Source of the DNA: Diphasiastrum complanatum
Taxonomy: Eukaryota; Streptophyta; Lycopodiopsida; Lycopodiales; Lycopodiaceae
Direction: 5' to 3'
Length of the DNA stretch: 27,593 nucleotides
Assembly: GCA_029204225.1 (NCBI GenBank)
Contig: MU836526.1
Span: 1 to 27,593, forward strand
Shown here piece by piece: positions 10,708 through 19,704 of the stretch. How positions within the stretch are numbered: the first letter of the stretch is position 1; every line of letters begins with the position of its first letter. The notes beneath the pieces were generated by a model. It was not told the origin of the DNA, searched no databases, and saw only the letters and a list, made by a program, of their open reading frames with translations. The position numbers and the translations under genes are program-made.

Positions 10708-11307
10708 TAGTTGTGAGTGCCTGTCGTTGACGGACAATGACGAGCGATCTAGGTGACGGTCGATGATTTGAAAATTCAGTATCTCGTTGACGGGCGAACA
10801 ACGATGATTTAGGAAGAAAGTCGATGGTCGTTGATGGGTGACCGATGTATGTGTGTGTATGTACGTGGTCGTCCTTCTAGTCTAGGAAAAATTCAAGTCT
10901 TGAGAAAAAATCGAGTCATCGAGAATTTCGAGTCTTGAGAAAAATTGAGTCTTGCGAAAAATTCGAGTCTTGGAAAAATTCAAGTCTTTCGAAAAATTTG
11001 AGTCTTGAAAAAAATTCGAGTCATCAAATAATTCGTGTCTTTACAAAAATTAGAGTCATTTCAGAAATTCTAGTCGCTCTAAAAATTCGAGTCTTTTTAA
11101 AAATTTGAGTTTTTGAAATAATTTGAGTCATTGAAAAATTTGGGCTTTCCAAAAAATCAAGTCGTACAAAGAATTCGAGTCATTGGAAAAATTCGAGTCT
11201 TTGAAAATTGCGAGTCTTTCAGAAAATTTGAGTCGTCCCAAAAATTTGAGTGTCAAAAATTCAAGTCGTTCCAAAATTCAAGGTTTTTTGGAAAAATTCA
11301 AGTCACA
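10707..11307 (-). mobile_element. Non-autonomous Helitron, minus strand, 3' end at 10707
   Basis: On the minus strand the end reads hairpin (10718-10736, loop AAC), seven bases, then CTAG at 10710-10707 followed by T. This is the standard Helitron 3' terminus. The terminal 70 bp closely match those of the plus-strand end at 12667, and both are preceded by the same minisatellite in the same relative orientation. The stem has one mismatch and one wobble pair. No Rep/helicase gene is present. The 5' end was not located, so 11307 marks only the end of the minisatellite. Confidence 0.65.
10877..11307. repeat. AAAATTCGAGTCTTT minisatellite
   Basis: Roughly twenty-five degenerate copies of a 15-18 bp unit (A-rich, then TTCGAGTC, then TT) lie in tandem. 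Unit length and sequence vary, giving an old, diverged array. Related units in the opposite orientation occur at 12401-12560. Confidence 0.9.
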
Positions 11308-11846
11308 GACACAAAGTTTTCTTTTGTTCTTACCTCTAGGGTTCTTCCTTTTTCTTTCTTCCCAACTCTGTAGTTTTTTATTCTCTTGATGTACAAGTTT
11401 GCTTGATCAATATGTCCCATCCTTTCTTCTTGCTCCTGTAGTACCTTGGCAGGAATGGATGTGACAATCTACCTCTGAAATCCTAACACATGCGATCTTT
11501 TGGTTTTGATCCAACCCTGTTTCTCATTTGAAAGACAAGTTTTTTGCTTTTGGTAACCTTGGTCGAACTGTTACATCACCTCAAGTATTGTCATCTTTGA
11601 GAGCTGTAAAATGCATTCATATGATGGAAGGTCGAATGAATGGTGTTCATTTTTCAATTGCACACTATTGTAGGGCTCACCAAGAACTGGGCATCTTGAA
11701 TCATTGAGACTCCTAGAGGCTTCAATCCCTTTTTTCATCACTGGTATCTAACTTTAACCACATAAATCACACACACACATACATCGGCCACCCGTCAACG
11801 ACCATCGGCCGTCCATTGCCCGTCAACGACGGGCACTCTTTACTAG
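11308..11846 (+). mobile_element. Non-autonomous Helitron, 3' end at 11846
   Basis: A perfect 8-bp stem, TGCCCGTC-AAC-GACGGGCA, at 11817-11835 is followed by seven bases and CTAG at 11843-11846, then T. The sequence CCGTCAACGACGGGCACT resembles the known plant Helitron 3' consensus. The segment from about 11315 (TTCTTACCTCTAGGGTTC) and the subterminal CGTCAACGAC copies are shared with the element ending at 14728. The interior holds a 65-codon open frame (11510-11707) that could be captured host sequence. The 5' end is uncertain. Confidence 0.7.
11510..11707 (+). pseudogene. Possible captured exon fragment in Helitron, unrecognised
   Basis: A frame of 65 codons is open between a TGA at 11507 and a TGA at 11705. 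It includes HLKDKFFAFGNLGRTVTSPQ and MMEGRMNGVHFSIAHYCRAH. It has no good start and lies inside a Helitron-like unit, a class known to capture host gene pieces. Composition is more protein-like than its surroundings. I do not recognise a family; chance is not excluded. Confidence 0.22.
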
Positions 11847-11847
11847 T

Positions 11848-11873
11848 ATATATATATATGTATGTATGTATGT

Positions 11874-11912
<39 letters not shown>
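11848..11912. repeat. TA/TATG microsatellites
   Basis: Two (TA)n runs flank a TATG run, starting right at the Helitron junction at 11846/11847. Confidence 0.95.
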
Positions 11913-11916
<4 letters not shown>

Positions 11917-12400
11917 TATGTACACTTTTGCGCATGTGTATGGGTGCACCCATGCATCCTCCTCCGCTCACCCATGCATAAGCTTTTTTCAATTAAAAAA
12001 CTTGGGGGGGATGACGCATGTATGGGGAAAGTGCATATCCCCATACATTTGCACATTGTGTGCATTGGGGGGTGGGCCCCAAAAAGATTTCCCACCCCTC
12101 CCTCCCAATTACTAAATTCAAATATCTTTCTCTAGATTCAAATATTTAAAGTTTGAAGTTAAGGTTTTATTTTCTTCACACACTTCAATGTGCTTTAAAC
12201 TTTAGCCAATAATCTTTATTACATGGATTTCTTATTTAATTTGAATTACCAAAGTTTCACCCATAAATCATGAACGAAAAATTTTCTTTGACTACTTAAA
12301 ACTGCTTCTTTTTTTCAATTATTCAAATCTCTATCTTGGCCCACCATTTTCATGAATGTTTAACCACAAGCCCAAACTCACTATCTTTAACTCCAAAGGA

Positions 12401-12560
12401 TCGGATTTTTCCAAAGGATTGAAGGACCTTTGTACTGTCAAGTCGAATTTTTCAAAAGACTCGAATTTTTCGAAAGACTCGATTTTATTTTTTTGAAGAT
12501 TCGAATTTTTTCGAAGGTTCGAATTTTTCCAAGGTCTCGAATTTTTCCAAAGACTCAAAT
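12401..12560. repeat. GACTCGAATTTTT minisatellite
   Basis: About eight degenerate units of the same family as 10877-11307, in reverse orientation, lie upstream of the Helitron terminus at 12667. Confidence 0.85.
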
Positions 12561-13259
12561 GTTTGATATTCAAGATGCGAGATGTGCGAGATTGGCCATC
12601 ATCCAAATCATCGACCACCACCTAGATCGGCCTACATTGCCGGTCAACGACGGACACTCTTTACTAGTCTATATATATATTTAAACTTTTGTACACTTTT
12701 GCGCATGTGTATGGGTGCACCCATGCATCCTCCTCCCCTCACCCATGCATGAGCTTTTTCTAACTAAAAAACTTGGGGAGGAGGATGCATGTATGGGGAA
12801 TGTGCATATCCCCATACATTTGCACATTGTGTGCATTGAGGGGTGGACCCCAAAGAGATTCCTCACCCCCTCCCTCCCACTTACTAAATTCAAATACTTA
12901 AAGTTTGAAGTTAAGTTTTTATTTTCTTCACACGATTCAATGTGCTTTCAACTTTAGCCAATAATCTTTATTACTTGGCTTTCTTATTTATTTTAAATTA
13001 TTAAAGTTTTACCCATAAATCATGAACATGAAAATTTTCTTGACTACCTTAAATTGTTTTTTTTTTTTTCAATCCTTCAAATTCCTATCTTGGCCCACCA
13101 TTTTCAGGAATGTTTAACCACAAGACCAAACTCACTAGCTTTAACTCCTAAATCGTTACCCACAAGCTTTTATCCATGGGCGAAAAAATGCATAATTAAA
13201 AAAAAAGGAGGGGATGGGGTGAGGGGAGTAAAAGAGACAATAAAAAGAGAAAAATAGGA

Positions 13260-13278
13260 GGGGGGGGGGGGGGGGGGG
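13260..13278. repeat. G19 homopolymer
   Basis: Nineteen consecutive G residues occur next to a long alternating purine-pyrimidine region. Frames through this interval (His/Thr-rich and Pro-rich) are repeat artefacts. Confidence 0.95.
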
Positions 13279-13288
13279 ATTTGGAACA

Positions 13289-13450
13289 CACGTGCATGCA
13301 CACACACACACACACACACAAACACGCACGCACACACACACGCGTGAGGGAGTGAGTGAGTGAGTGTGTGTGTGTGTGCGCTCACGCACGCGCGTGTGTG
13401 TGCGCGCGTGCATGCCTATGTGTGTGTGTGTGCATGTTCGTTGTGTGTGT
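13289..13450. repeat. CA/CG then GT/CG alternating tract
   Basis: A CA-rich half (13289-13341) faces a GT-rich half (13364-13450), with CG steps and a GTGA-type spacer. The whole is an imperfect inverted repeat made of alternating purine-pyrimidine DNA, the composition that favours Z-DNA and cruciforms. Confidence 0.9.
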
Positions 13451-13593
13451 GACCCCTGACACAATGAATGCGTGCGCGCGTGCACGCGTGCTTGCACACA
13501 CTCACATCTCCATATAAAAAACGTTTTGTGGATGAGATATATTGTATAGAGTCTAGAGTCCTTTTTTCTCCTTCTCTCTTTCCCACGGGCCCC

Positions 13594-13666
<73 letters not shown>

Positions 13667-14520
13667 CACAGGCCGACCAACCACCCATAGAGGGAGGGAG
13701 GTCCCTCCATGCCCCTAAAAAAAATGAAGAAGGTTAAAATGTGTGTGTGTGTGTGTAGATATATAAACAAGGGAGTGCCTCCATTCCATTAAAAGTAAAT
13801 ATATCAATATTTACTCCCCCCCACGCACGCGCACACACACACACATACACTTTTTATTAAATGTAAATCTCTCATAAAAAAATATGAATGTAAATCCACT
13901 TAAAAATGTGAACCCCCACTCTCCATAAAACAAAAAAAGTGAAGGGGCTTTTTGGCTCCCCATAAATTAAGTTTTTTTTTTTTTTAAAAAGGAGACAAAA
14001 AAAAAGTCTCCATCAAGAAAGAAATTCTCTCCCCCTCCAAAAAAAAAAAAACTAAGGCTTTTAAGGGCAGGAGCATATCTTTTTTTAACACTCCCTCGCC
14101 CTTTTTTGTCACATGGCAAAACCCACCCACCCATCTCCCCCGAGCACTTAAACCATCGGCCTCTTGCCCAAACAACTTGCTTTTAACCATTAGGGAGCAC
14201 ACCTGCACTCCGCTCACCCCATATGTTCTCCCCTTCTCTTGTCAATCCACCTAAAAAAACATCATCGATAAGCAGAAGCACACTAAGTTTTATTATATGG
14301 CTTTCGTATTTATTTTGAATTACCAAAATTTTACCCATAGTTCATGAACAGAAAGTTTTACCCAAAGTTCTTTTCTCCGTCTAGCATCCATGCTCTATTG
14401 AAGAACATATTTGTTAATCTCATCCTTGCAATGACTGTGGGAAATAGCAGAAGTTGAATATCTAAAAATAGACATTTTATTTATTTATTCAAATTGAAAT
14501 GGAAATTTGACACGAAGTTT
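13451..14520. other. Low-complexity stretch without a gene
   Basis: The stretch holds a (TC)n run (13597-13663), short GT and CA runs (13741-13757, 13825-13850), poly-A/T runs near 13970-14050 and a partial copy of the Helitron-associated repeat near 14285-14365. No coding frame is supported. Confidence 0.6.
13597..13663. repeat. (TC)n microsatellite
   Basis: About 33 TC units, giving spurious Leu-Ser or Arg-Glu frames on either strand. Confidence 0.97.
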
Positions 14521-14728
14521 TCCTTGGTTCTTACCTCTAGGGTTCTTCCTTTTTCTTTCTTCAACACCATCAAGCACAAATCATACACACAAATCCACAT
14601 ACAAAGATAACACATGCACTCACGTACATACACACACATACATTGGCCACCCGTCAACGACCATCGACCATCCGCGTCAAATACCATTGGCCGTCCAATG
14701 GCCGTCAACGACGGGCACTCTTTACTAG

Positions 14729-14917
14729 TATATATATATTAAAACTTACATACACTTTTGTGCATGAGTGAGGGACCCCATGCATCCTCTTCCTCTCACC
14801 CATGCATACACATTTTTTGAACCAAAATGATGGCAAGGGGGATGCATGTATGGGGCCCTCCTCCCCATGCATACTCATCCCCATGCATACATGTAATGGA
14901 CGCACTCCAAATTCAAA

Positions 14918-14920
<3 letters not shown>
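14729..14920 (+). repeat. Third copy of the CCCATGCAT-rich repeat
   Basis: After the CTAG at 14728 the order TA repeat, AAACTTACATACACTTTTG, CCCATGCATCCTC and ACCCATGCAT reappears, as after 11846 and 12667. It is diverged and passes into the CT compound array at 14921. Confidence 0.75.
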
Positions 14921-14986
<66 letters not shown>

Positions 14987-15021
14987 CCCCATGCATACAT
15001 GTAATGGGTGCACTCCAAATT

Positions 15022-15098
<77 letters not shown>

Positions 15099-15133
15099 CC
15101 CCATGCATACATGTAATGGGTGCACTCCAAATT

Positions 15134-15210
<77 letters not shown>

Positions 15211-15222
15211 CTCTCTCTCGCT
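14870..15222. repeat. Three-unit compound tandem array with CT tracts
   Basis: Three head-to-tail units of about 110 bp each consist of a unique core (CCCCATGCATACATGTAATG then GCACTCCAAATTCAAAT) followed by a CT run (14921-14979, 15026-15090, 15138-15222). The second and third cores are virtually identical; the first differs at several bases. The last CT run contains two CG interruptions. Confidence 0.95.
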
Positions 15223-16189
15223 CAAGGGGTGGATCATGATTGTGGCAGAAAGGGGAAGGAGGTAGAGGTGTAGCGGTTTGTGTGAAGCCAAATGTGAAAT
15301 TAGAGCTACAGACGTCACTTCTAACAGGACCAGCAAGCAATCATAAGCTCAGATCATGCAAAAAATGCATTCTTGACCTCCTTCAACAAGCAAAACTTCA
15401 ACATGACCTATCTAAATTGGATGCATGATGGCTCAAAACAAACGCAATCCATCATATCTTTAAGCTTGTAATGATAACCAACAGGGAGTAAGAATGTTAC
15501 AACCATATTTAGCTAAGGACATTGAATAGTACTAATTGGTAGAATTGTTGACTACCACCGAAAAGATGCACCATTGTGTAGTGACATCTAAGTAGCCTAG
15601 CTCTGTAGATGGGTTGGCCAGGTTATACATATGTTGGGTATAACGACTACTAGTTGCCTAATAATGTATGAAAAAAAAACTTATATGTAGGATAATAATC
15701 TATAAGTTGAAGTGATTATTATTCATAATGTACAAGGGGCCAAAAGAAGAGATTTTAGAACTACATTTTTTTTTTCAAATAAGCTAGTGGGTAGGCTCAT
15801 AATCTACAAAGGAGCTTTCCTTGAATATGCTAATATAGAATCTAATAGGCTTTTTGTAGAATTTTTGCAACAAACTACAACCTGAGCCAGCCAAATAATG
15901 AGTACCTCACAAGAATGGAATCTACATTATTTCACCATGATCGACATGATGTAAATTGTGATGGTTTTTTATACAGGCATAGGAATCACCTTTTAACGAC
16001 TACTCAAAAATTTGAGAAACCTTTAAAAATGCAAGTACTTGAGATAAAACAAAAAAGTGTTCTCAAGCACCGGGTTTGTGGGCTTGACACTCACAAAAAA
16101 AAAGTATACATGCCTTTCAAAACTGGGCCTGCCCATCGTACTTTAGACTAATGGGCCTGGCCCTTTGGCAACATGGAAAGACAAAAAAG
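15223..16189. other. No gene seen
   Basis: AT-biased sequence without repeats of note. The 78-codon frame at 15915-16151 and the 62-codon frame at 15240-15428 show no recognisable content and are not called. Confidence 0.5.
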
Positions 16190-16690
16190 AGGTGGGTGGG
16201 TGGGTGACGACCCCCGTCCCGATGCACGACGATGCGAGAACGTGGTGGTGGGCACTGGATAAATAGTATTTTGTCGGCGTCACTTTATCCGTTAATGGGA
16301 GAACTCCGACCGGCAACTTCTCGGACGTTGGCGGTTGGAAGTTGGAAGTTGAGACCCGTCGGTTGATACCTGACCTACCACCCGGCGCCGGCACACCGGC
16401 GCGTCTGGGCAGGTTCGTGGGACCGTGGGCGAATGGTTTTGGGTTTGGCATGCGCATGGCATGTTCCAACTGCTGCAACTGACGGCCGTTACTGGGACGG
16501 AACGTTGGTGGCGTACGGATATGATTAACGTTGTTTTCTTTCAGCGGCGGGCGGCAGTTTTGAGTACTGCGCAGTGGTTGTTTTAGCTTTTTCTGTGTGT
16601 AAGGGGCCAGGGCGTAGGCCCTGGTCTGGGCCCTGGGGAGTCGGAGTGGAGGAGCATCTGCCCACACGTCCTTGAAGGTTTTTTCTTGGC
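16190..16690. other. GC-rich island with an open minus-strand frame
   Basis: This 500-bp patch is clearly richer in G+C and CpG than its surroundings. A minus-strand frame of 183 codons (16694-16143) stays open through it and is rich in Pro, Arg and Thr, including PRRAGVPAPGGRSGINRR. No domain is recognised. GC-rich sequence favours long chance frames, so coding is unproven; a promoter or first exon remnant, or a short mobile element, are other options. Confidence 0.3.
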
Positions 16691-16943
16691 TCACTCTTAT
16701 TTTTAACCTCAGACCTCAGTGGCTATTGGTTCCACAGCCCTTAATTGGAGGGTGGTGGTGAGCATAATGCTTTCAATCACATATTTGGCCACTTGGATGA
16801 GGGCACAAGGCAAAACCAAGATTGCCACAAGACTCTAAAACAAAAAACGAAGAAGTATCCATATCCTATCCTCGTACTTTGGTGACCAAGGAATAATTAG
16901 TGTTATTATTTGTCGAGAAAGCACAAAAATTTCATAATTAGAG
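16691..16943. other. No gene seen
   Basis: Short AT-biased spacer without recognisable content. Confidence 0.5.
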
Positions 16944-17694
16944 TGTCCGTGAAATTCATTAGATTGTGAAGTTTATTAAGAATTTGTCCAAATATACATA
17001 TCAAACAATTTGTGATCACAAAAAATACAAAAATTCAACTCTAGCTTATTGCATAGAAAATGAAAAAAAAATTGATAGAAGAGAAAGAGTTGAAATTGAT
17101 AGAAGAGAAAGAGTTGAAAGCATACACATAGTTCCTCTTGGTTAAGCAAGACCAAACCCTGTGAAACCTTTATTCATAAGCTGACAAGGTAAAATATAGT
17201 TGAAAAGTGAAATACAATACAAAAAAACACCATAAAACAAGACTTATTTCAAGACATCCAGCTGTACCTGAGGAGCCACGAGAGAGGAGAGGCACCAAAA
17301 TTGAGTAGAGTATCTCCTATTCAAAATAGTATTGATTAAAATGGTGTACAATAGGTGCCTTTTTATCTTTGGGGTGACCCTTGCCCCTTGCTTCCTATTG
17401 GCTACTTGCAAGGAGGTGAGATTTAAATCCACACTCTTCACAAGAAACACAAACTAATCTACGGTGTACAAAGAAGCACACCCCACCTAACTACAAAAGC
17501 TTAGGATCTTACTACGTTTAACTTCCACTTTGGCCTTTAAATATTATTTTAATCACATGGCCCAAAGTCTAGTTTATTCCAAAATAGATAATTTACAAGT
17601 GCTCATTGGGCCATGGTCTTACGCATGCAAGATGCCACGACCCTCGCAACTTATTGTTAATGTTGGCCTAAAGGAATCTGCCAACACTTCTCAA
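16944..17694 (-). repeat. Possible LTR, minus strand
   Basis: On the minus strand a segment starting TGTTGGCAGATTCC at 17694, just after TTGAGAAG, contains a TATA-like GATAAAAAGG at 17358-17367 and AATAAAGG at 17167-17174. It could end in GGACA at 16944. The order matches an LTR, and the gypsy integrase remnant at 18298-19345 lies upstream on the same strand. No second copy exists in the window to confirm it, and the low boundary is a guess. Confidence 0.32.
17069..17117. repeat. 24-bp tandem duplication
   Basis: ATTGATAGAAGAGAAAGAG begins at 17071 and again at 17095, an exact 24-bp period with two copies. Confidence 0.93.
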
Positions 17695-18297
17695 CAAGGG
17701 TAGTACCTTAAGGATGATTAAGCTCATGACAAGATTCAATCCTATTTTTGATCAACCCCCAAGTCCAAGAGTACTCCATCCATTGATACTTTTAAAAAAC
17801 ACACATTCAAGGACCAAGAGCCATTTGTAAAGACAAACTTTGGGTCTACGACCCTAAACAATGAACTTAATAATCACTTTCACTACCACCACAAAAAAAA
17901 AAATGGATTCAGGAAGGGTTCAAGAAATGATAATTCATCAATATCAAATCAACAATGAAAATAAGATTTTTTTTTGTTTACTTTGTATGTTTTTGTTCCG
18001 ACTTTACTTTAGAAATGTTTCACTTCTTCTTCTTCGAGTACGTGGTCATAAATGTAAACATAAATGTGAATGACCTTTTATAACACGTGTATAGATTCAC
18101 TAAATCCAAGAAAAATAAATAATGAATAAAATAATAAATAACAATTAATTAAATAATTATAGAAAAGAAAAAGAAAAATTTGGAAAGACGAAACTTAGAA
18201 AAAAAAAAATTCATGAGTAAAAAAAGAAAAATTTGAGGTAGATCCTCAAAAAGATTTACGAAAGATTCTCGAAAGATTTTCCTTTCAAAAACCTTCA
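17695..18297. other. A-rich stretch, no gene
   Basis: It lies between the possible LTR and the gypsy integrase end. It is A-rich, particularly 18110-18300, with repeated AAAAGATT/GAAAGATT motifs at 18245-18290. It may be the 3' untranslated part of the gypsy element. Confidence 0.45.
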
Positions 18298-19345
18298 TCA
18301 AAGATAATATTTCTTCAGTCTAGAACTGTTAATACGCATTGGCAATAATTCACCGTCCAATGACTGAAGTTGGATAGAACCGTTTTCAAATACTTCAATG
18401 ACCTTGTACGGCCCCATCCATCTCATATTTAGCTTTCCAAATTTTTTTTGATGACAATTGCCATAGATCAAAGCATAATATTCAACCTTAAGATTAATTT
18501 GATACGAGTATCATGTTATTTCTTTCACTCCTCCTGTATTTTCTTTGTAACATCCTTTGAATTGTTTCGAGATTCAAATAGCTCTTCAATAGTCAACAAC
18601 CTTTCATTAATACAATCAGCATCTGTTCGTTGTGCTTGTATACGAAAAGTAAACGCCTCGAATTCAATCGGCAAGATCGGATGCATACCATATGTAAGAA
18701 GTAAGGCGTCTGTTTCCTTGTGATCTTCTGTGTATTTCGATATGCCCAGAGTACTGAGGGTAGCTTTTGATTCCAATTTGTAGCATGTGCAACAGTAATC
18801 TTATTCAAAATCTTACATAGTATTCCATTCGCTCTTTCAGTTAATCCATTGGCTTTAGGATTATACAGAGTTGTCTTTTTGTGTTTGATCAGAAAATAAG
18901 TACTCAATAGTTGGATCATATCATTAAGAAAATGGGTACCACAATCATTGACTAATTCAAGAGGACATCCATAACGTTTTATTATTGATTTGAATAGAAA
19001 AGAAACGACAGTTTTTGTATCGTTTCATTTCATAGCTCCACTTCAACATTCTTCGTTGCATAATCCATTGCAACCAGAATATATCGATGTTTAGTATGTC
19101 GAGTAACTGGCTTAATTGGTCTGACAAATTCAATCCCCCACTTCTCAAATGGTGCAAGTGGAATGATTGGCGTCAATGACCAATTCATGGATTTGGTTGG
19201 TTTACCAGATCTCTGGCATGGATCACAAGATTGGATATAAACGAAAACATCCTTAAACATGGTAGGCCACCAATACTTGGCGGTCAAAATCTTAGTACAG
19301 GAGTTCTCAATATCAGAAAGACCTTTAAGGAATGCCATGTAGGAT
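18298..19345 (-). pseudogene. Ty3/gypsy integrase remnant, minus strand
   Basis: The fragment starts near 19345 inside the zinc finger (AKYWWPTMFKD and SCDPCQRSGKPTKS, with Cys pair intact). The core shows KWGIEFVRP (the usual first Asp is Glu), VAMDYATK, VNDCGTHF with the second Asp, and YNPKANGLTERANGIL with the catalytic Glu. It continues through WAYRNT and MHPILPIEFEAF to the C-terminal domain GPYKVIEVFENGSIQ and LKKYYL, ending with TGA at 18300-18298. Frame changes occur near 18925, 18770 and 18530. RT and RNase H are not present upstream, so it is a 5'-truncated piece. Loss of the first catalytic Asp and frameshifts make it inactive. Confidence 0.88.
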
Positions 19346-19704
19346 ATAGAAAAATATCAAAATAAAAGAAACAATATTGTTTATTTTCTTGCCCTTACCA
19401 CTCCTGAGGCCTCCCCAACTCCCAATGATCTAACCATAGTGTCTATAGTCACAGTTAAGAACTGTAAACAGTTCACAGTATAACTTGACTAAATTCAAAA
19501 ATATTCCCTCCATTAATTACGAAAAAGGGCAATATTTTCACTGGATCTAGAATATGACCGCCATCCCCAAATTTGAATCAGGAAAAATAGCAAAATGTTT
19601 ACATATACATTCCTTCCACGAGAATGAAAAGATTTTCAAATTTGAATCAAGCATACAAGCATGGAGATTGGATTGATCGTACAGAGTATATAATATAATC
19701 AAAG
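19346..19704. other. No gene seen
   Basis: AT-rich spacer between the gypsy integrase break and the plus-strand coding unit. No terminal inverted repeat was seen. Confidence 0.45.

Larger units (their letters stand above)
11847..12667 (+). mobile_element. Helitron-like unit with 3' end at 12667
   Basis: The unit follows directly after CTAG of the preceding one. It begins with TA repeats, AAACTTATGTACACTTTTGC and a block rich in CCCATGCAT, continues through a segment also present at 12690-13150, then the minisatellite in GACTCGAATTTTT orientation (12401-12560). It ends in a hairpin (12638-12656, two mismatches), seven bases and CTAG (12664-12667). The head-to-tail arrangement suggests a tandem Helitron array. 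Coding capacity is absent. Confidence 0.6.
12668..14728 (+). mobile_element. Helitron-like unit(s), 5' TCTATATATA to 3' end at 14728
   Basis: The unit starts TCTATATATATATTTAAACTT immediately after CTAG of the previous one, which resembles plant Helitron 5' ends (TC plus TATA-like bases). Positions 12690-13150 repeat 11910-12400 at high similarity. The interior 13160-14520 is mostly low-complexity DNA with another scrap of the same repeat at about 14285-14365. The end has a hairpin at 14699-14717 with one mismatch, seven bases and CTAG at 14725-14728. The last 200 bp match the element ending at 11846, so the 14728 end may belong to a separate insertion starting near 14500. Confidence 0.5.

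Noticed and set aside
10877-11307. CRISPR-like array of short repeats
   Set aside because: Units are degenerate with no constant repeat and spacer pattern, and the sequence is eukaryotic; it is a minisatellite.
13156-13497. His/Thr/Arg-rich frames in the CA/GT region
   Set aside because: Artefact of alternating CA, CG and GT repeats.
14705-15340. 211-codon Arg-Glu-rich frame on the minus strand
   Set aside because: It is the GA strand of the compound CT array and changes with repeat length; not a gene.
15915-16151. Plus-strand frame of 78 codons
   Set aside because: No domain, odd composition and no context; treated as chance.
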